The position numbers and the translations under genes are program-made. A DNA stretch of 64,000 nt. It comes from Schistosoma haematobium (taxonomy: Eukaryota > Platyhelminthes > Trematoda > Strigeidida > Schistosomatidae). Positions 49,476-62,000 of the stretch are shown here, piece after piece (the first letter of the stretch is position 1; each line of letters starts with the position of its first letter). The stretch lies in contig NC_067200.1 in the NCBI RefSeq assembly GCF_000699445.3, positions 17,304,510-17,368,509 on the forward strand. The letters are read 5' to 3'. The notes beneath the pieces were generated by a model, which saw only the letters and a list, made by a program, of their open reading frames with translations, was not told the origin of the DNA and ran no database searches.

Positions 49476-52400
49476 CTAACACTTATACATTCGACACAAT
49501 GGTGCCTTGTATATCATATTAAGATCAATTTTTGGACCAATTAAATCACGAATATTTTTATAACCATATCGAATCATAGTTGGACTAAGTAACAAAAACA
49601 GAATGGTAAAAAAACAATACAGAACCACATGAAAAGGTTTGTGAGGGTATAATGTGATATATTTTGTAACAAAACAAAATTAACGATAATGGAAGACTAA
49701 AATGAACGTAGTAAAGACGATATAAAGTAAATTAATCAGTTAATTGGAGACAGTCGGTTGAATGTCAAGTAATAGTTTATTTTTGAGTTGTGCTCATCAG
49801 CACAATATATACTCACATTTTTGACATAATCGGTGGGTTATTTTAAGTGCGATTCTCGCTCACAAATTACCTTGGCACGGTCGAAAGTGAAGTGAGTCCA
49901 CCTTTCATATGTAAACTGTCTTATACAGTTATTCATTTATATTATTTTATATGGAAGTAATACTTATTATCCTCATAAAAACTAGGCGTGTCAACAAGAG
50001 TGGAATGAAAAGGTGTAAATGAACAAACTTGGAAATGCATTTCCTGATATTGCTTTACCGTAGTATTATGAACTAAATCCTCCAGATTAATCGTTCGACA
50101 TATTATCAAAGAAAATTACCTACTTTACTCTAGGTATTCAGCAGTATATCATAGGCATTGCATCAACTATAAAAATACAAATGAAGAAAATGAATCATTC
50201 ATCTTACAGACTGGAGCTCATAAACTTGAGTTACTTTGTTCACAGCGAATTCTATTTTATACCACTTCACATTTGTGTGCCATTTTAATAATAAGTATAT
50301 ATTTGTTTTTATGTCATTCATAATCTTTTTTATTTATACTTTCAATGTTTATGTAACTCAACAACTACCTTGTATAATGGTTGAAATTTTATTCAGTTTT
50401 TTGAGAAATTTGAACTTACTCAAATTGTTGATTTTTGAAAGTCGTATCAGAATTCGACACATTGATACTTGAATTTAAGGTACAGGTGCCGTTTAAGCTT
50501 AATACTTGTACCTAGACACCTAGGTGCACACCGAACATGTTTAAGAAATATTGTTATTGTTATGAGCTGTGTCTCAGACAAACGTATACTAAATTGAATC
50601 TGCCCATCGAGAAACCACGTTTCGAATGTGGTTGAAAGGGATCTGATCTTACTGCAGTCGTCGCACTAGAAAAACAACGCTAGGACCTGAGGCCTAGTGG
50701 TTGAAATTCAGGTCACCTATTAGGATCACAGCATATTTCTGGCAAGTAAGACAAGTATCCCAATTAAATATTAAGCGTAACTGGATTTAGAACTAACTAT
50801 TAATTTTCTGGAGGACAAAGGTGGTTATATTACAAGAAGTCATGTTTTAAGCCAATAAAATAGTAGGAAAGGGTTGGTCAGTCACAGAACTCCTCTTTCA
50901 TTTTACCATCAACAAGATATGAAGTACAAATATGTGATGTGAATTTTTCGATACTTAGGGAAGAACATTTTGTCGATAGGATAGATTACTTAAACAACAG
51001 TTAGGTGGCTGTCAGTGTTCGAAAGTAACGAATGTACTTTTCTTCTCCATAAAAGCGTTAAGAACTTCAATGAGACTGATAGACGTTGCTACAAATAGCT
51101 GAAACGTCGATTCATATTTGGATAGCTGTGAAAATGCTTTTAAAGATTTGTCAAATACGATCAATTTCGCACGTAGAAAGCTAGCTGCTTATAGCGATCT
51201 AACTCACCCTTACAGAAGTTTTTACGTTACTATGGTCATGGGTGGTTGAGTGTATGACTGTATTATCAGAATAATCTTTATTTGTGAATTTTAACCCTTT
51301 AGAGAGAACGTTGTTCATTTCGTCTGGACAGAATGGTTATATTAGTTACCCTCACAATAAGCGCAAGTGTGTTGTATTATTCCCTAAATTTTGTATAAAC
51401 AAAGGTAACACGTCTTCACTAACAGGGTAAATAAAATTACTATTACGTCATGTCCTACGATACAGCAGTGAAATAAAAAATGATCTGGAAATAGGTGTTA
51501 TCAAAAGAGCAAATTCAAAACTAGCTCACCGTTCCAGAGACAATCCCCAAGCTATAACAGACAATCCTTCAGGTAACCCCATTGGTCTGAGCATTTCCGG
51601 ACGAAATAGTCCAGAATTACCTATTTCCACCCACTTCTTGAGACCTGAAATTTAAATTCGGAGAAACAGTAGAATGTAAATATCGGTATATGAGACGTTA
51701 GACCATAAGTATTATGATGGTTTGTAGTACTAAGTAGATTATTGTAAAGTGGGGTGGAGTTCTCAACTGTGACTTACTAGTTGAATACTAAATCTCCAGA
51801 TTAGTGGAAAAAAGCTCAAAAATCTACCATAAACGAACTAGGAAATGTAGTTTGTCACAACAATGGATAGTGGTTTTTCAAGTTGAGTCATGGATCGAAA
51901 CTATACTTTATTCATAATAGCTTATACAGTAGCAATGTTGGGTGCCGGTTGGACGTAAATATGAAACAAGGCTTTGGACTTGCTAGTAGTCATTAAAACA
52001 TGTTCACAGTCCTGAAAAATTCGTGTTATATTTAGGTTGCAACCACTTTCTAAAAACACTAATGATTAGGAGACCGTTAAAACAAGAATGCTACGGGCTT
52101 TCCTGTAGCCCATCCGACAAACATTGAACACTTAATCCGTAATGTACCAAAAAGCCACACTAGACCAATGAATAGGAAACCTAGGTTAATGTAAAAAGGA
52201 ACAAATAAATAAGCAAATTAATAAGAATGACGAACAAAAGCATTTTTGATTATTTACCAGGATGATAACTAAAAATTTCCATACTCGGTTCAGTATATGG
52301 ATTATATGCTGGTTTAAATCTCAGTTGCGTAAGTCCTAACTTTGAAAAGAATGTTCGAATTACAGTTTTCAAATGGCCTAAGCTAAGACCAAAGTCAGCG

Positions 52401-52504
52401 ACTAGACCTTCAACTTGATGAAATTCTGCCAAATGAGTAGCGTCCAGATTTTCATTTCGAAATACACGATCAATACTGTAATATTTAGCTGGAGTAAATG
52501 GATT
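49476..52504 (-). CDS. FARSA: Phenylalanyl-tRNA synthetase alpha subunit, last three exons
   Basis: Exons (minus strand): 52504-52258, 51644-51530 and 49584-49476, with the stop TAG at 49476-49478. Phases agree and all five internal ends are GT-AG. The 156 residues are the C-terminal end of the class II catalytic domain of the cytosolic alpha subunit, which charges tRNA-Phe as an alpha2-beta2 tetramer. Motif 2 is in the first exon ('[20 protein letters not shown]', with '[11 protein letters not shown]'), then '[20 protein letters not shown]'. The second exon has '[17 protein letters not shown]' and motif 3 'AWGLSLER'. The last has '[18 protein letters not shown]'. The whole protein is usually about 500 residues; motif 1, the N-terminal helical domains and the start lie upstream (to the right). 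I did not find those exons before the MEG-like gene. Introns are 613 bases and 1.9 kb. Confidence 0.93.
50236..51520. other. Intron of the synthetase gene, nothing recognised
   Basis: Part of the long intron between its last two exons. The 78-codon plus-strand frame at 50236 is hydrophobic and AT-driven and looks fortuitous. Confidence 0.5.
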
Positions 52505-53529
52505 CTACAAACATAACACATAGAGACAATACGATAGTAAAATAAACCATATATATCATGTTTGTTTCTCGTTATGGTTCGTTGTAAGGTTAAAAGCTCA
52601 TTAACTGGGGGACAATAATTCAATCAGGTAGTCATACCAAACTAATGGTTGGAAGTTTAACGAGTGAATAATCACATTGTCAGGATAACAGTTTCCATGT
52701 TACATGAAGAATCAATTTCTCTAATAAAGAGTTGGTCAGTATTTCAAGACTTAGCGAGACTTGGAAAATACACTGGTTTCAATTGTTCAGCGTCGATAAA
52801 CCACTCAACATACATGTACTGTAAAATTGGACCAAATCTTTATAATAACCCTCTAAAGAGTAACAATATGTCAGTGTCTCGAACACTGTGGTTAAAATGA
52901 GTAGTAGTCATGATCAGACAACTATCTATGCAAGATTACTGTAGACAACAAAAACGTGTTTGTTACTGAAAATAGATTTTAAAATGATCATTTATGAGGA
53001 CTTGAATATTTTTTTCAAAAATGGAACCGTAATTTACTAATCACAAAGACTAAAAAGGCACACTTGACTGTAAGGCAACACCGCACTCAGTAAAGAAGAA
53101 TTTCATTGGTAGATATTGCCCCTAATAATTAACACCATACTTTACAAGTGAACTGCAGACTGATCGCAAAGTGAACTCATCAATGAACAGTAAATTGCAA
53201 AAATTTACAGTCTAATAAGAGAAGTAAGAAATACAAGTACTTCAGTATATTGTGAAACTTTAAAATAAAATACGCTGAGACAGATTGAGGAATATGGATC
53301 TTCATAAGACGTTATCAGCTTTACATGATATAGCAGTTTTAAAAAAGGAAATGATCAACTTGATGAGATTAGCTATTATACATTCATTATGAACGGACAG
53401 AAGAAAGACAGTGATTCAAATGTATGTACATAACTGATTTTTCGTTTTAGGAGTACAAGTTCTCAATACATCTAGATTATCGATACAGGGTTGTGGAAAC
53501 AGCTGAATTTCATTAAAATCATGAACTGA

Positions 53530-53690
53530 TCTCAGTTAGACTACCACTGGAAGATTGTTTCGTCTTAGTATGGAACGCACGCAAGAATCGAGTCCAAGAA
53601 CTTTGGTCTCACGCGCAAGCGCTTATCCACTAGACCACTGAGTCGGCATTCGAGGTTTCCAACGGTGGTCTAACATCAATCGCTTCATGA
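53530..53690 (-). mobile_element. Smalpha-type SINE, diverged
   Basis: Minus strand: tRNA-like head ('ctcagtggtctagtggataa' at about 53625-53645), then a ribozyme-like remnant with 'agacgaaacaatc' at about 53555-53575. The CUGAUGA half is not recognisable. At its right end the family's 3' sequence is repeated in the opposite orientation (53650-53695, 'acggtggtctaacatcaatc'), suggesting two abutting copies. Confidence 0.6.
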
Positions 53691-54369
53691 TCTCAATCAA
53701 TTAATTCTGATACAGTTGTTAGTGTTGAAACTGTTGGCGCTGAAAATTCTGGACACATGTGTTTACATGAAATCAATCACAAACAAGGTGGGTTTTGCAA
53801 GTTGTACCATATATCCAGAATGTCCAACATATAATCATCAGGGAATATTATTTCTTGAAATCAATCACACCTAATCTAATACCTGATTTATATTTGATAA
53901 TAATTATATGTGATTTGTTTGGACAACCTATGTTGGGGCAAAACACTTACATATTCAGCATCAACGTATTCATTTATTGTATATGTTTACATCTATTCTG
54001 AGTAAATACAATGGCAAACTAAATCGTCATTTCAAACGATATTCCAAAGTAAGTCACATCTGCAACTATTGTGAGGTGGTAGAACGTTCGATAATTTAGA
54101 ACATGAATTTCTTGAAAATTTGAATGGCTCTTCAACTTGCTTATTAATGTATCGTACATCCACAACTGTCAATGATTGAGGCGTATACATTTTACACTTG
54201 GCTTTAGAAACGTGTGATCTTCGTTTATGCGTATATCTTTTGGAGTTTCGGTCTTCGATGATAACATGTAGCATGAAATAAGCTTGTATGATAGACACTC
54301 ACATATTATTTTATGTGCATGAACTTCCTTCAGCCGAGATGCACTGACTATCGATATTTATTTACTTGC

Positions 54370-56690
54370 TTGCTTACTTACTTACACGTGTTACTTCTAA
54401 TGGAGCATAGTCCTCCAACCAGCATTCTCCAACCCACTCTGTCTTGGGCCATCCTTTTCGGTTCTATCCAATTGTTGTTCATTCTTCTCATGTCTGTCTC
54501 CATTTCTCGACGTAATGTGTTCTTTGGTCTTCCTCTTTTATTTTGGCCTTGAGGATTCCATGTGAGTGTTTGCCTTGTGACACAGTTGGGTGCTTTCCTC
54601 AATGTGTGTCCTATCTACTTCCAGCGTTTCTTCCTGATTTCTTCACCCGTTCGGATCTGATTTGTTCTCTCCCATAGTAGGTTGTTGCTGATAGTGACTA
54701 TCGATAGGCGTGAAGTTTATTATTTATTTGGCGATTCACAGAGATGTACACATTATATGGGTTCTACAGTACTTCAGAATACAACTAAGTTTGAAAATGT
54801 CTTTGGAATATGGAATTCCGGATTATTGGTTTTGACCATCTCCAACAATAATTTAGAGTACAGTAGATAGTTTTACTAAATTGTGTCAGATCATAGTAAA
54901 ACGTGTGCTATCGTTGGGCAATTATTTTTCACCTAACATTCCTCAGTGTTGATTCAGTTGTGAATTTCTATTGAATTACTTGTTATTTAGTTTTAAGCAA
55001 AGAAGATTTGGAAGCCATTTCTGTGCATTTGTAAACAGTGATTGTTTTTGGCACATATAATCTTTTTCTAACTTGTTATTGGGCTTATCGTCGAGATGGT
55101 CTCATTTATAATGAGTATGAACCTGTAATATTTTAAAATAAAACAATGGTATTTGCTAATTAGATTAATTGTATCTTTTACGAATATGACCTAAATCATT
55201 GTGTGCAGGTAATTAAACAAAGGACTGATTGTATGTAGTTTCATTATTCATAAAATCAATTGATGAATGCTTAATAACAAGCATGTTTAAATTATGAGTA
55301 GTGAGAATTCCTGTTGTTTTTCTACACTTGATTTACAATGCAAGAATCCAGCCTGTTGATTTTGAAGTTGGGTCTCTCCTGAGTTTTTCATCTAGTTCAG
55401 CAACACTTTGTTGAAAATGTTTCCTGGTACCGATAATGGTATGATTCCTCCATAGTTCACACATTTGCTCAGGTCTCCTTTCTTTGGTATCTTGATGAGA
55501 TATTCTTCTTTCCAGTCTGTTGAGATTTGTTCCTCCTTGTTAATCTTCCTGAAGAGAACGTGAAGCATGTTTGCAGTTGCTTCTATGTTTGACTTTAATG
55601 CTTCCGGTGATGTATTGTCAGGTCCTGCTGCTTTCCCATACATGATTTGTCCGATGGCCATCATGATTTCTCCCATCGCCGGTGGAGTGACGTCTATAAG
55701 AAGATCTGTGTGTGCTGCTTTGATGTCCGGTGGGTTCAGTGGAGCTGGTCTATTCAAGAGTCCCTCGAAGTGCTCTACCCATCTGTTCCACTGTCCTTGA
55801 ATGTCAGTGATTGTCTTGCCTTCTTTGTCCTCGACCGGTCTCTCTGGTTCACCATATTTCCTCATCAGTTTCATCGTTGTGTCATATAGCTGTCTCATAT
55901 TTCCTTGTCCTATAGCTTTTTCCGCTGTCTTTGCAATCTCTTCAACGTATTTCTGCTTATCAGCGCTGACGCCTTTCTTCACTTGCTTGTTCGCTTCTGT
56001 GTGTTCAGCTGGCGCCTTGACTTTTCCTGTTCTTTTTCAACTGTCGCTGAATTACGGTTCGCTTGTTCTTCTCTTCTTGAATCTTGTCCAGAGATTCCAT
56101 AGGGATCCACTCCTTAGGATGATGCAGCTGGCGACCCAGAACCTCCTGACACGTTGAAGTTAGTGCCTTTTGATCTCTTTCCAGTTGTCCATCATAGTCT
56201 GTTTCTCTTCTCTGAGTAGATATTGCAAGGCTTGAAACCTGTTGTTGGGAGATACCATGAATTGGTTGAGTTTGTCAGTATCTCGTAGGTAGGCTGTATT
56301 GGACCTTCGTAATGGTGCTTCCGCAGATGTCCAGTGTTTCTTTAGCCTCAGTTTCGCCTTGCACACAACCTGGTGGTGATCTGAGGCTATGTTATCTCCT
56401 CTTCTGGTTCTCACGTCTTCTATTGTCCTTCTGAATTTTTCATTGGTACAAATATGACCCATCTGGTTCTCCGTGTTGTAATGCGGTGAGACACATGTAA
56501 CCTTGTATATGTTGAGGCCTACTGGTGCAGAGGCTGCTGCTACACTAGTTGTCTTCATCTGCACTTGTTCATGTGTATGGGATAGTAGAGCCAGGTCATT
56601 TGTGAAGTTCATGCCGTCTAATTGATTCCAAAGTGTGCACTGAGTTCCTTGCTTCATCTCAGACATGGAGGTTTTAATAATCGAGCGATC
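54370..56690 (-). pseudogene. Scrambled RTE-type LINE
   Basis: Read right to left: 56666-56505 carries the RT catalytic box region ('[19 protein letters not shown]', where the family has FADD). At about 56505 it switches to the end of the endonuclease domain ('RRGDNIASDHHQVVCKAKLR' at about 56405). Then come the endonuclease-RT linker and the RT fingers at 55982-55392 ('MAIGQIMYGKAAGPDNTSPE', 'EEYLIKIPKKGDLSKCVNYG'). After unrelated sequence the C-terminal piece is at 54602-54378 ('[12 protein letters not shown]', '[15 protein letters not shown]'). The catalytic box thus precedes the endonuclease, opposite to the family order. Dead. Confidence 0.82.
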
Positions 56691-56699
56691 AGAGTAGTG

Positions 56700-57779
56700 T
56701 TAGCGTTTATTCACAGTGAATGTTTGTTAAGTACATGTTGTTTGAGACGAAATATGATGGTTGATGATTAAGTAGATCTGGTCATAAATGCAGTATCATA
56801 TCGAATAGTTCATACAATGGTCATATCATCATCATAGTTAATGCGAATATAATTGTTAAAAATTAATTGTATTATACACAAAGTTATTTATCTATTTCAT
56901 TTCAATTATTCTTCTTCTTGTCTAATTTCTTTACATTACCATAGATAACGTGGTTGCAGTCCAGTCTCCAGACTCCATAAAACCAAGTAAGTCCGTGAAG
57001 CAATTACATACAACAAATTACATATAGATTAGCACGTACGTTGATTTCAGATACTTTAATTGTGCAACACCTAATTATGTTTGTGGCAAACAAATTGTTT
57101 ATCTTCACTAACCAGACTTAGTATGCTGTTATGTCCTTTCTCTAAACATTACGTTTGAGATAATTTAGAAAGATATGTGTACGAGAATTTAGGATGACTT
57201 CATATTTGTTTTCTGCAGCACATTTCCATTGGTATTTCTTTAGTTATAGAATGATAGGTCACACTGTTTGGTCGCGTTCAACATGTATCATGAAAGATAA
57301 ACGATGTATTTCTCCATTAATAACACATAGTCAGAAAAGAGTTGTTATAACAGTCGCAAATCAACAGGTTTGCTGATCCGATTTACCAACAACACTAATG
57401 ACACACTTTTACTGTTGGATTTTGTTCACCGACGAACACTTCCCTTCGCAAACAGTGAGATTGTTTATTTGGTCGCCTTGCATTGTTCATCATCTCATCA
57501 GTTATTATAGTGGAACATATGTGCATGTCACATTCTTTAATTCTCAGCAATTTCAAATATTGTTGAGAGCATACTGAAAGTTCAAATGAGGGCTGGGATA
57601 AGACAGTTAAAGACAGGTCACTTCGTCAATCATTTGGAGTTTTCGATGACTTCTGTGAAAATATAAGTGATTCATGTATCGTAAGAATTCACTGACTGAA
57701 GGTAGAGAGGAAGATAACTGTTATATGTAGAGCTTGGATTCTTAATATACTGCATACAACTTGAGCATTCAAACGCTGG
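56700..57779. other. No recognised feature
   Basis: AT-rich spacer with short frames only. If the synthetase gene is whole, some of its upstream exons may have been missed here. Confidence 0.35.
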
Positions 57780-57975
57780 TGAGAAGGAATTCTATTTCAA
57801 ACAGTGTCAAGTATGGTACAAATCTATCAGGTATTTATGGCTTTTTAGTAGAACGAAATCATCATTATAGTCATGCAATCCGCGTACAGGTGGTTTAAGC
57901 ATTTGTACAATGCGGAAGCTACATGTAGAGATTTTGGAATATTCTTCCAAAACATGATTGAATGGAAGATCCTCA
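57780..57975 (+). repeat. Dispersed repeat B, copy 2
   Basis: Same orientation as 546-740, with shared blocks 'aacgaaatcatcatta' and 'gcggaagctacatgta'. Lies upstream of the MEG-like gene and its exon relic. Confidence 0.6.
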
Positions 57976-58213
57976 GCTGAGCTTCTTTGAGCTTTGAGTT
58001 TTGGTATCTCGATATTTACATGTAGTGCGATAGTTACCGAAGAGAATGAAATTCGCTATTTACCCATAATCATTTCACGGTATATCGATAAGAATTGATA
58101 AATTTCAGTTACATTTGAAACAACATGAACTGGACTCTCGTCGTTTAACTGCATAGTACTGTGAATGAAACGGTTTGGTCACTTAGATTAGATCATTCTG
58201 TGATTTCAAATGA

Positions 58214-58294
58214 GTTGTGGATGTGGTGAAGGAATCGGAACCAAAATTGAGTTCTGCTACTCTGTCATGTGATATCGATCACTCACGAAGGCCC
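58214..58294 (+). pseudogene. Relic of MEG-like exon 4
   Basis: About 80 bases nearly identical to the start of exon 4 of the MEG-like gene (62173-62253). They keep 'VVDVVKE', then 'EPKLSSATLSCDIDHS', with two visible coding changes (Leu to Ser, Gln to Arg). The sequence then diverges and meets a stop. The acceptor has lost a base relative to exon 4 ('aaatgag|ttgtgg' against 'ttaaag|gttgtgg'). It is either a remnant of a second gene copy or of a local duplication. Confidence 0.75.
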
Positions 58295-58995
58295 AATATA
58301 TACTAATTTCATCTTCAATATTCTCACTGATCACTTTAAATACATGTGGAGTGGTTTTGTCACATATGAGAATGTTTCGTTATTATTACATTTATCACAA
58401 CGACTTGGCATGGTGCACGAAATCTTAATGTAAACTCGAAACGTATGACACTAGTTAGCTTGAAATCTCTACTATTTTTAGAGGGAGAGAATTGCATGCT
58501 GACATATTGAGAATACGGAGATGCTAATGAATGTTGCACATCCAATTGTTTTATGCCGATATATTGGTACAGAGATCTTCACATTCGTTGCCATTAACTG
58601 TACCGCGGAAATAGAAACGCATAATGATTAAGAAGTTTACTTGTACTATGAATGGACTGAGCGTACATCACGTTGAGCCTGAATGAATTTAATCTTGGAA
58701 CATTTGTTTTCTTACATCAACATAAATTCATTTGTATGAGACTCTCACGCCATCATACTTTTTCAACGCCTTTGAGGATATTTCAGCCGGAAACTGAATA
58801 GGCGTATACGCAAGTTGACAGGGAATGTGTGGTCAGGATGGAGTGAAATTAAACGGTGAATGATGGTCTCATTCACATTGGTTTTGACCTTGGTGTAGTC
58901 TAGAAAATGTGGCATCGACCAATCGGATAAATTCTATCCTTACACTTGCCAATCACATACGTTTTAATTGTGACTAGAATGACACGTTATCATTG

Positions 58996-59003
58996 TATTT
59001 AAA
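58996..59003 (+). promoter_or_regulatory. Candidate TATA box of the MEG-like gene
   Basis: TATTTAAA 65 bases before the ATG at 59068, leaving a short leader of about 40 bases. Inferred from motif and spacing only. Confidence 0.4.
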
Positions 59004-59067
59004 CAGGAATCAGGACGTAAACTGTGTAATTGATTTCAGAAAACTTGGTGAATTACAGTGAGCAAAT

Positions 59068-62000
59068 ATGTTTAGATCACAAGTAGCAGTTGTTTGGTTT
59101 CTCTTCTTTCTCCTGGTCTGCAATGCAGGTAAGTTTGAAACTTTCTAAATGTGCGTTTCCATCTTTACTTTCATTCATATGACGATGTACTTGACATAAA
59201 TAATCACTCAGTAATAATGTCGTTAGTCACTATACGGTGATGAACCGTCTTAAATATTTTGATTGACCAGGAAGTCGCCCGTCATTAGTGTGCGTTGACG
59301 AGCACTCTTCATATTGTGAAAGATGTTAACACGCATTCGATCTCCATATAGAGCATTGGTTCTCCTACAATCACAATATAATTCACCGTTGAGTATCAAT
59401 CAGTATGGAATCATACTAAGTTCTGCTTCCTTATGACTAATTCCGAACAACTCACGGGTAGTATAATAAGTCAAATGCCTTGATAGTCTACAGGCTCCAA
59501 TAAAGCCTTGCCCAAGTCATTGATTGATAAATAAGAATTCATCGTTCGTGCACCGTAAGCATTTTGAAATTTGCTAACATGACGATATTAGAAAGCAATA
59601 TTGTCCTGACAAAACTGCATGACATTTACCTGTATCACGTGATACAATGTGACTGCAGCATAAGTTGTAATACTTGCCTGTTTGTAATCCTTATCAAAGA
59701 ACCATAAAGAAAGTATTCGTTCAACACTGTTCTGACTTACTATCAATACGAACGACTGAAGTTTTCAATAGATCTCCATTGGATGATATAAACAGTGGAA
59801 GAATGTCCTGATTGAACGCGTAGTGGAAAACTAGAATTTACTTCGTATTTCTCCTTAGTAGAAGTAATGACAGACTTTAAATCTAAACATTTAGTGAAAA
59901 TTTGAAGTGAAGCTTTCACACAACCGTGATGCTCGAAAACAGATGGTTTCTCGAAAATGATAACTATGAATAATAAACGACGAAATCCTCTGCGAATCGA
60001 TTATTTATGATTGTTTCTGTCCGTTATAATGAGATGTTTCAAATCCTTAGTTCGAATCATGTGCTGACCCTTGCTAGGCTAACAGTGATGACCAGAGAAC
60101 ACGCAAGAAGTGGTTAGTTCTAGTATGGAAACTCAAAGTAATGAACGACAACTGTTAAACGACAAATTGTACTCGTGAACAGTTCACCAGACTGTGTCGA
60201 CACCCAGTTTTCAAATCCTGTACCATAGCCAGTCTACACTGTTATCGCTACGTGGTTTTCAGTGTAACGTGAACAATCTATGTGTACTTCTTGCGCCGAT
60301 AATAAACTCATGACGAGTTGACGGATGAACCTCCACATAGCGCTGTGAACATATTCGAGTGTCATCAGTCTCGTTGTAGATGAAGTTGTCAGCAGGAGAA
60401 ATGAATAAATGGCACTCAATGGAAGCATACTGGACCGCACATCACATGAAATAGGATTTGATGTTGTCCAATGCATCATAGGTTTCACAGAAAAACAGAC
60501 GAGACTCTGTGAATTGTGATAATCACTTGAACTCCTACTTCAATATAAAGGAGTTTGAAGTACAGTAGATCAACAGGATCACCGTAGACGTGTTTAGTCG
60601 ATTGATCAAGCAAATGTCTATTGATGTGAATATGTGAGTGATGGTATTGCTTTCAAATGAAAGACGAGAATTAGTGATTCCAATAAATTTTGCTCACGAT
60701 GTCATACGAAATCAAACAGCTCATATTATTCTGAATGATTCTTGGTAAACATGCATCTAGTTCGTTCGGTGGTTGGAGTTCATTGTCAGTATTAGCTAAA
60801 ATCGTTGTTCATGCTGATAGCCACTAGTCAGCAAAGTCTGTCTGAAATTTTGAAGGAAGTGTTGCATTACAGTGTGTTGGACCCCATGTAAAATAGCTCC
60901 ACAATCTGTGACATCAACAGTGAGCTATTCTTCGACAGCTGGACTCTTGTCTATAGGCGAATTCCTTGTTGACTGAATACTGTTTAGTGGCTAATCCACT
61001 CAATGCTAAATGCCGTTAATACCATTATGTAACCGTGGTACTATTCACTACTCACTGACCAATCACTTGTTGTGTCTACTCGTCAGTAAACTGATGAAGC
61101 GTTTCTCAATTCATGTGAATGTCTCATCTTCATCATTTCCATTGTTTTTTGTTGACGTCACAGGAGATCAAGAAGTGGCAGCTCAGACTCTTGAGTTTTC
61201 AAGTAAAGGTAAGTTATTTGAACGGTAATATCATCTGATGAACTGCGTTTACATCACGTTTCGTATAAAATGGTAATCGAAAGTCGTTCATTTTTGTGTA
61301 TATTGAATGAAATATGCAGTACAATTTGGTTTGATGTTCAGACGCGACACATTTTGATAATTAGGAATATTTGAAATATAGCACGAACTAAGAATCCCAG
61401 AAATAACGAAATTGGATCAAGTAGTAGTATATAAGCACGAAGGAATGTACTGTATTTCGAATTCGAAATCAAACATTCAACAGTTACAAAGGAATCATTA
61501 GTTCATTCAAACACCACACACATATTCTTCTCTTACATCCGAACTACAACAAATATCGTCATGCGCTACGGTTTTCATGGTTTCAGTTTGGAAGAAATTG
61601 AAGTGACCATCCCAGTTTTGTATGGTTTGATTTATTGTTGATTATTGCTTTAGCTCATTCACTTAGTAACTCCTAATCAGTAATCGTATATTGGATCACC
61701 CTGTCTAGACACGTTCAAAATGCTTCATGTACGATTTACGAAAAATCTATCAATCCATTGTGAGCATGGTGGCAGTTGGAAAAACAGTAGTCGAAACTTT
61801 CAGCGTCCACTAACCAGTACATTAACAATGCAAATCACACAGTGACACTGACGAATTATTCTGAATGACGTATGATTCCCTCCACAATAGCCGCGCTGAC
61901 ATTTTGAATGACTTTCGTGTTTGAATTGTGCCTGCATCTAATATATTTGAACTCCGGTTTGTTTTAGATATCTTTATAAATACACTATCTGTCCGTGTTA

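Noticed and set aside
50236..50472. 78-codon hydrophobic frame
   Set aside because: The Phe/Ile-rich composition is that of AT-rich DNA; it lies in an intron of the synthetase gene.
52403..52432. Possible start Met of a 60-residue synthetase fragment
   Set aside because: The conserved synthetase sequence continues upstream through 52504 without a break; the apparent Met comes from an alternative start codon in the frame call.
60234..60488. 84-codon minus-strand frame in the first intron of the MEG-like gene
   Set aside because: No motif, no signal peptide, no matching exon structure.
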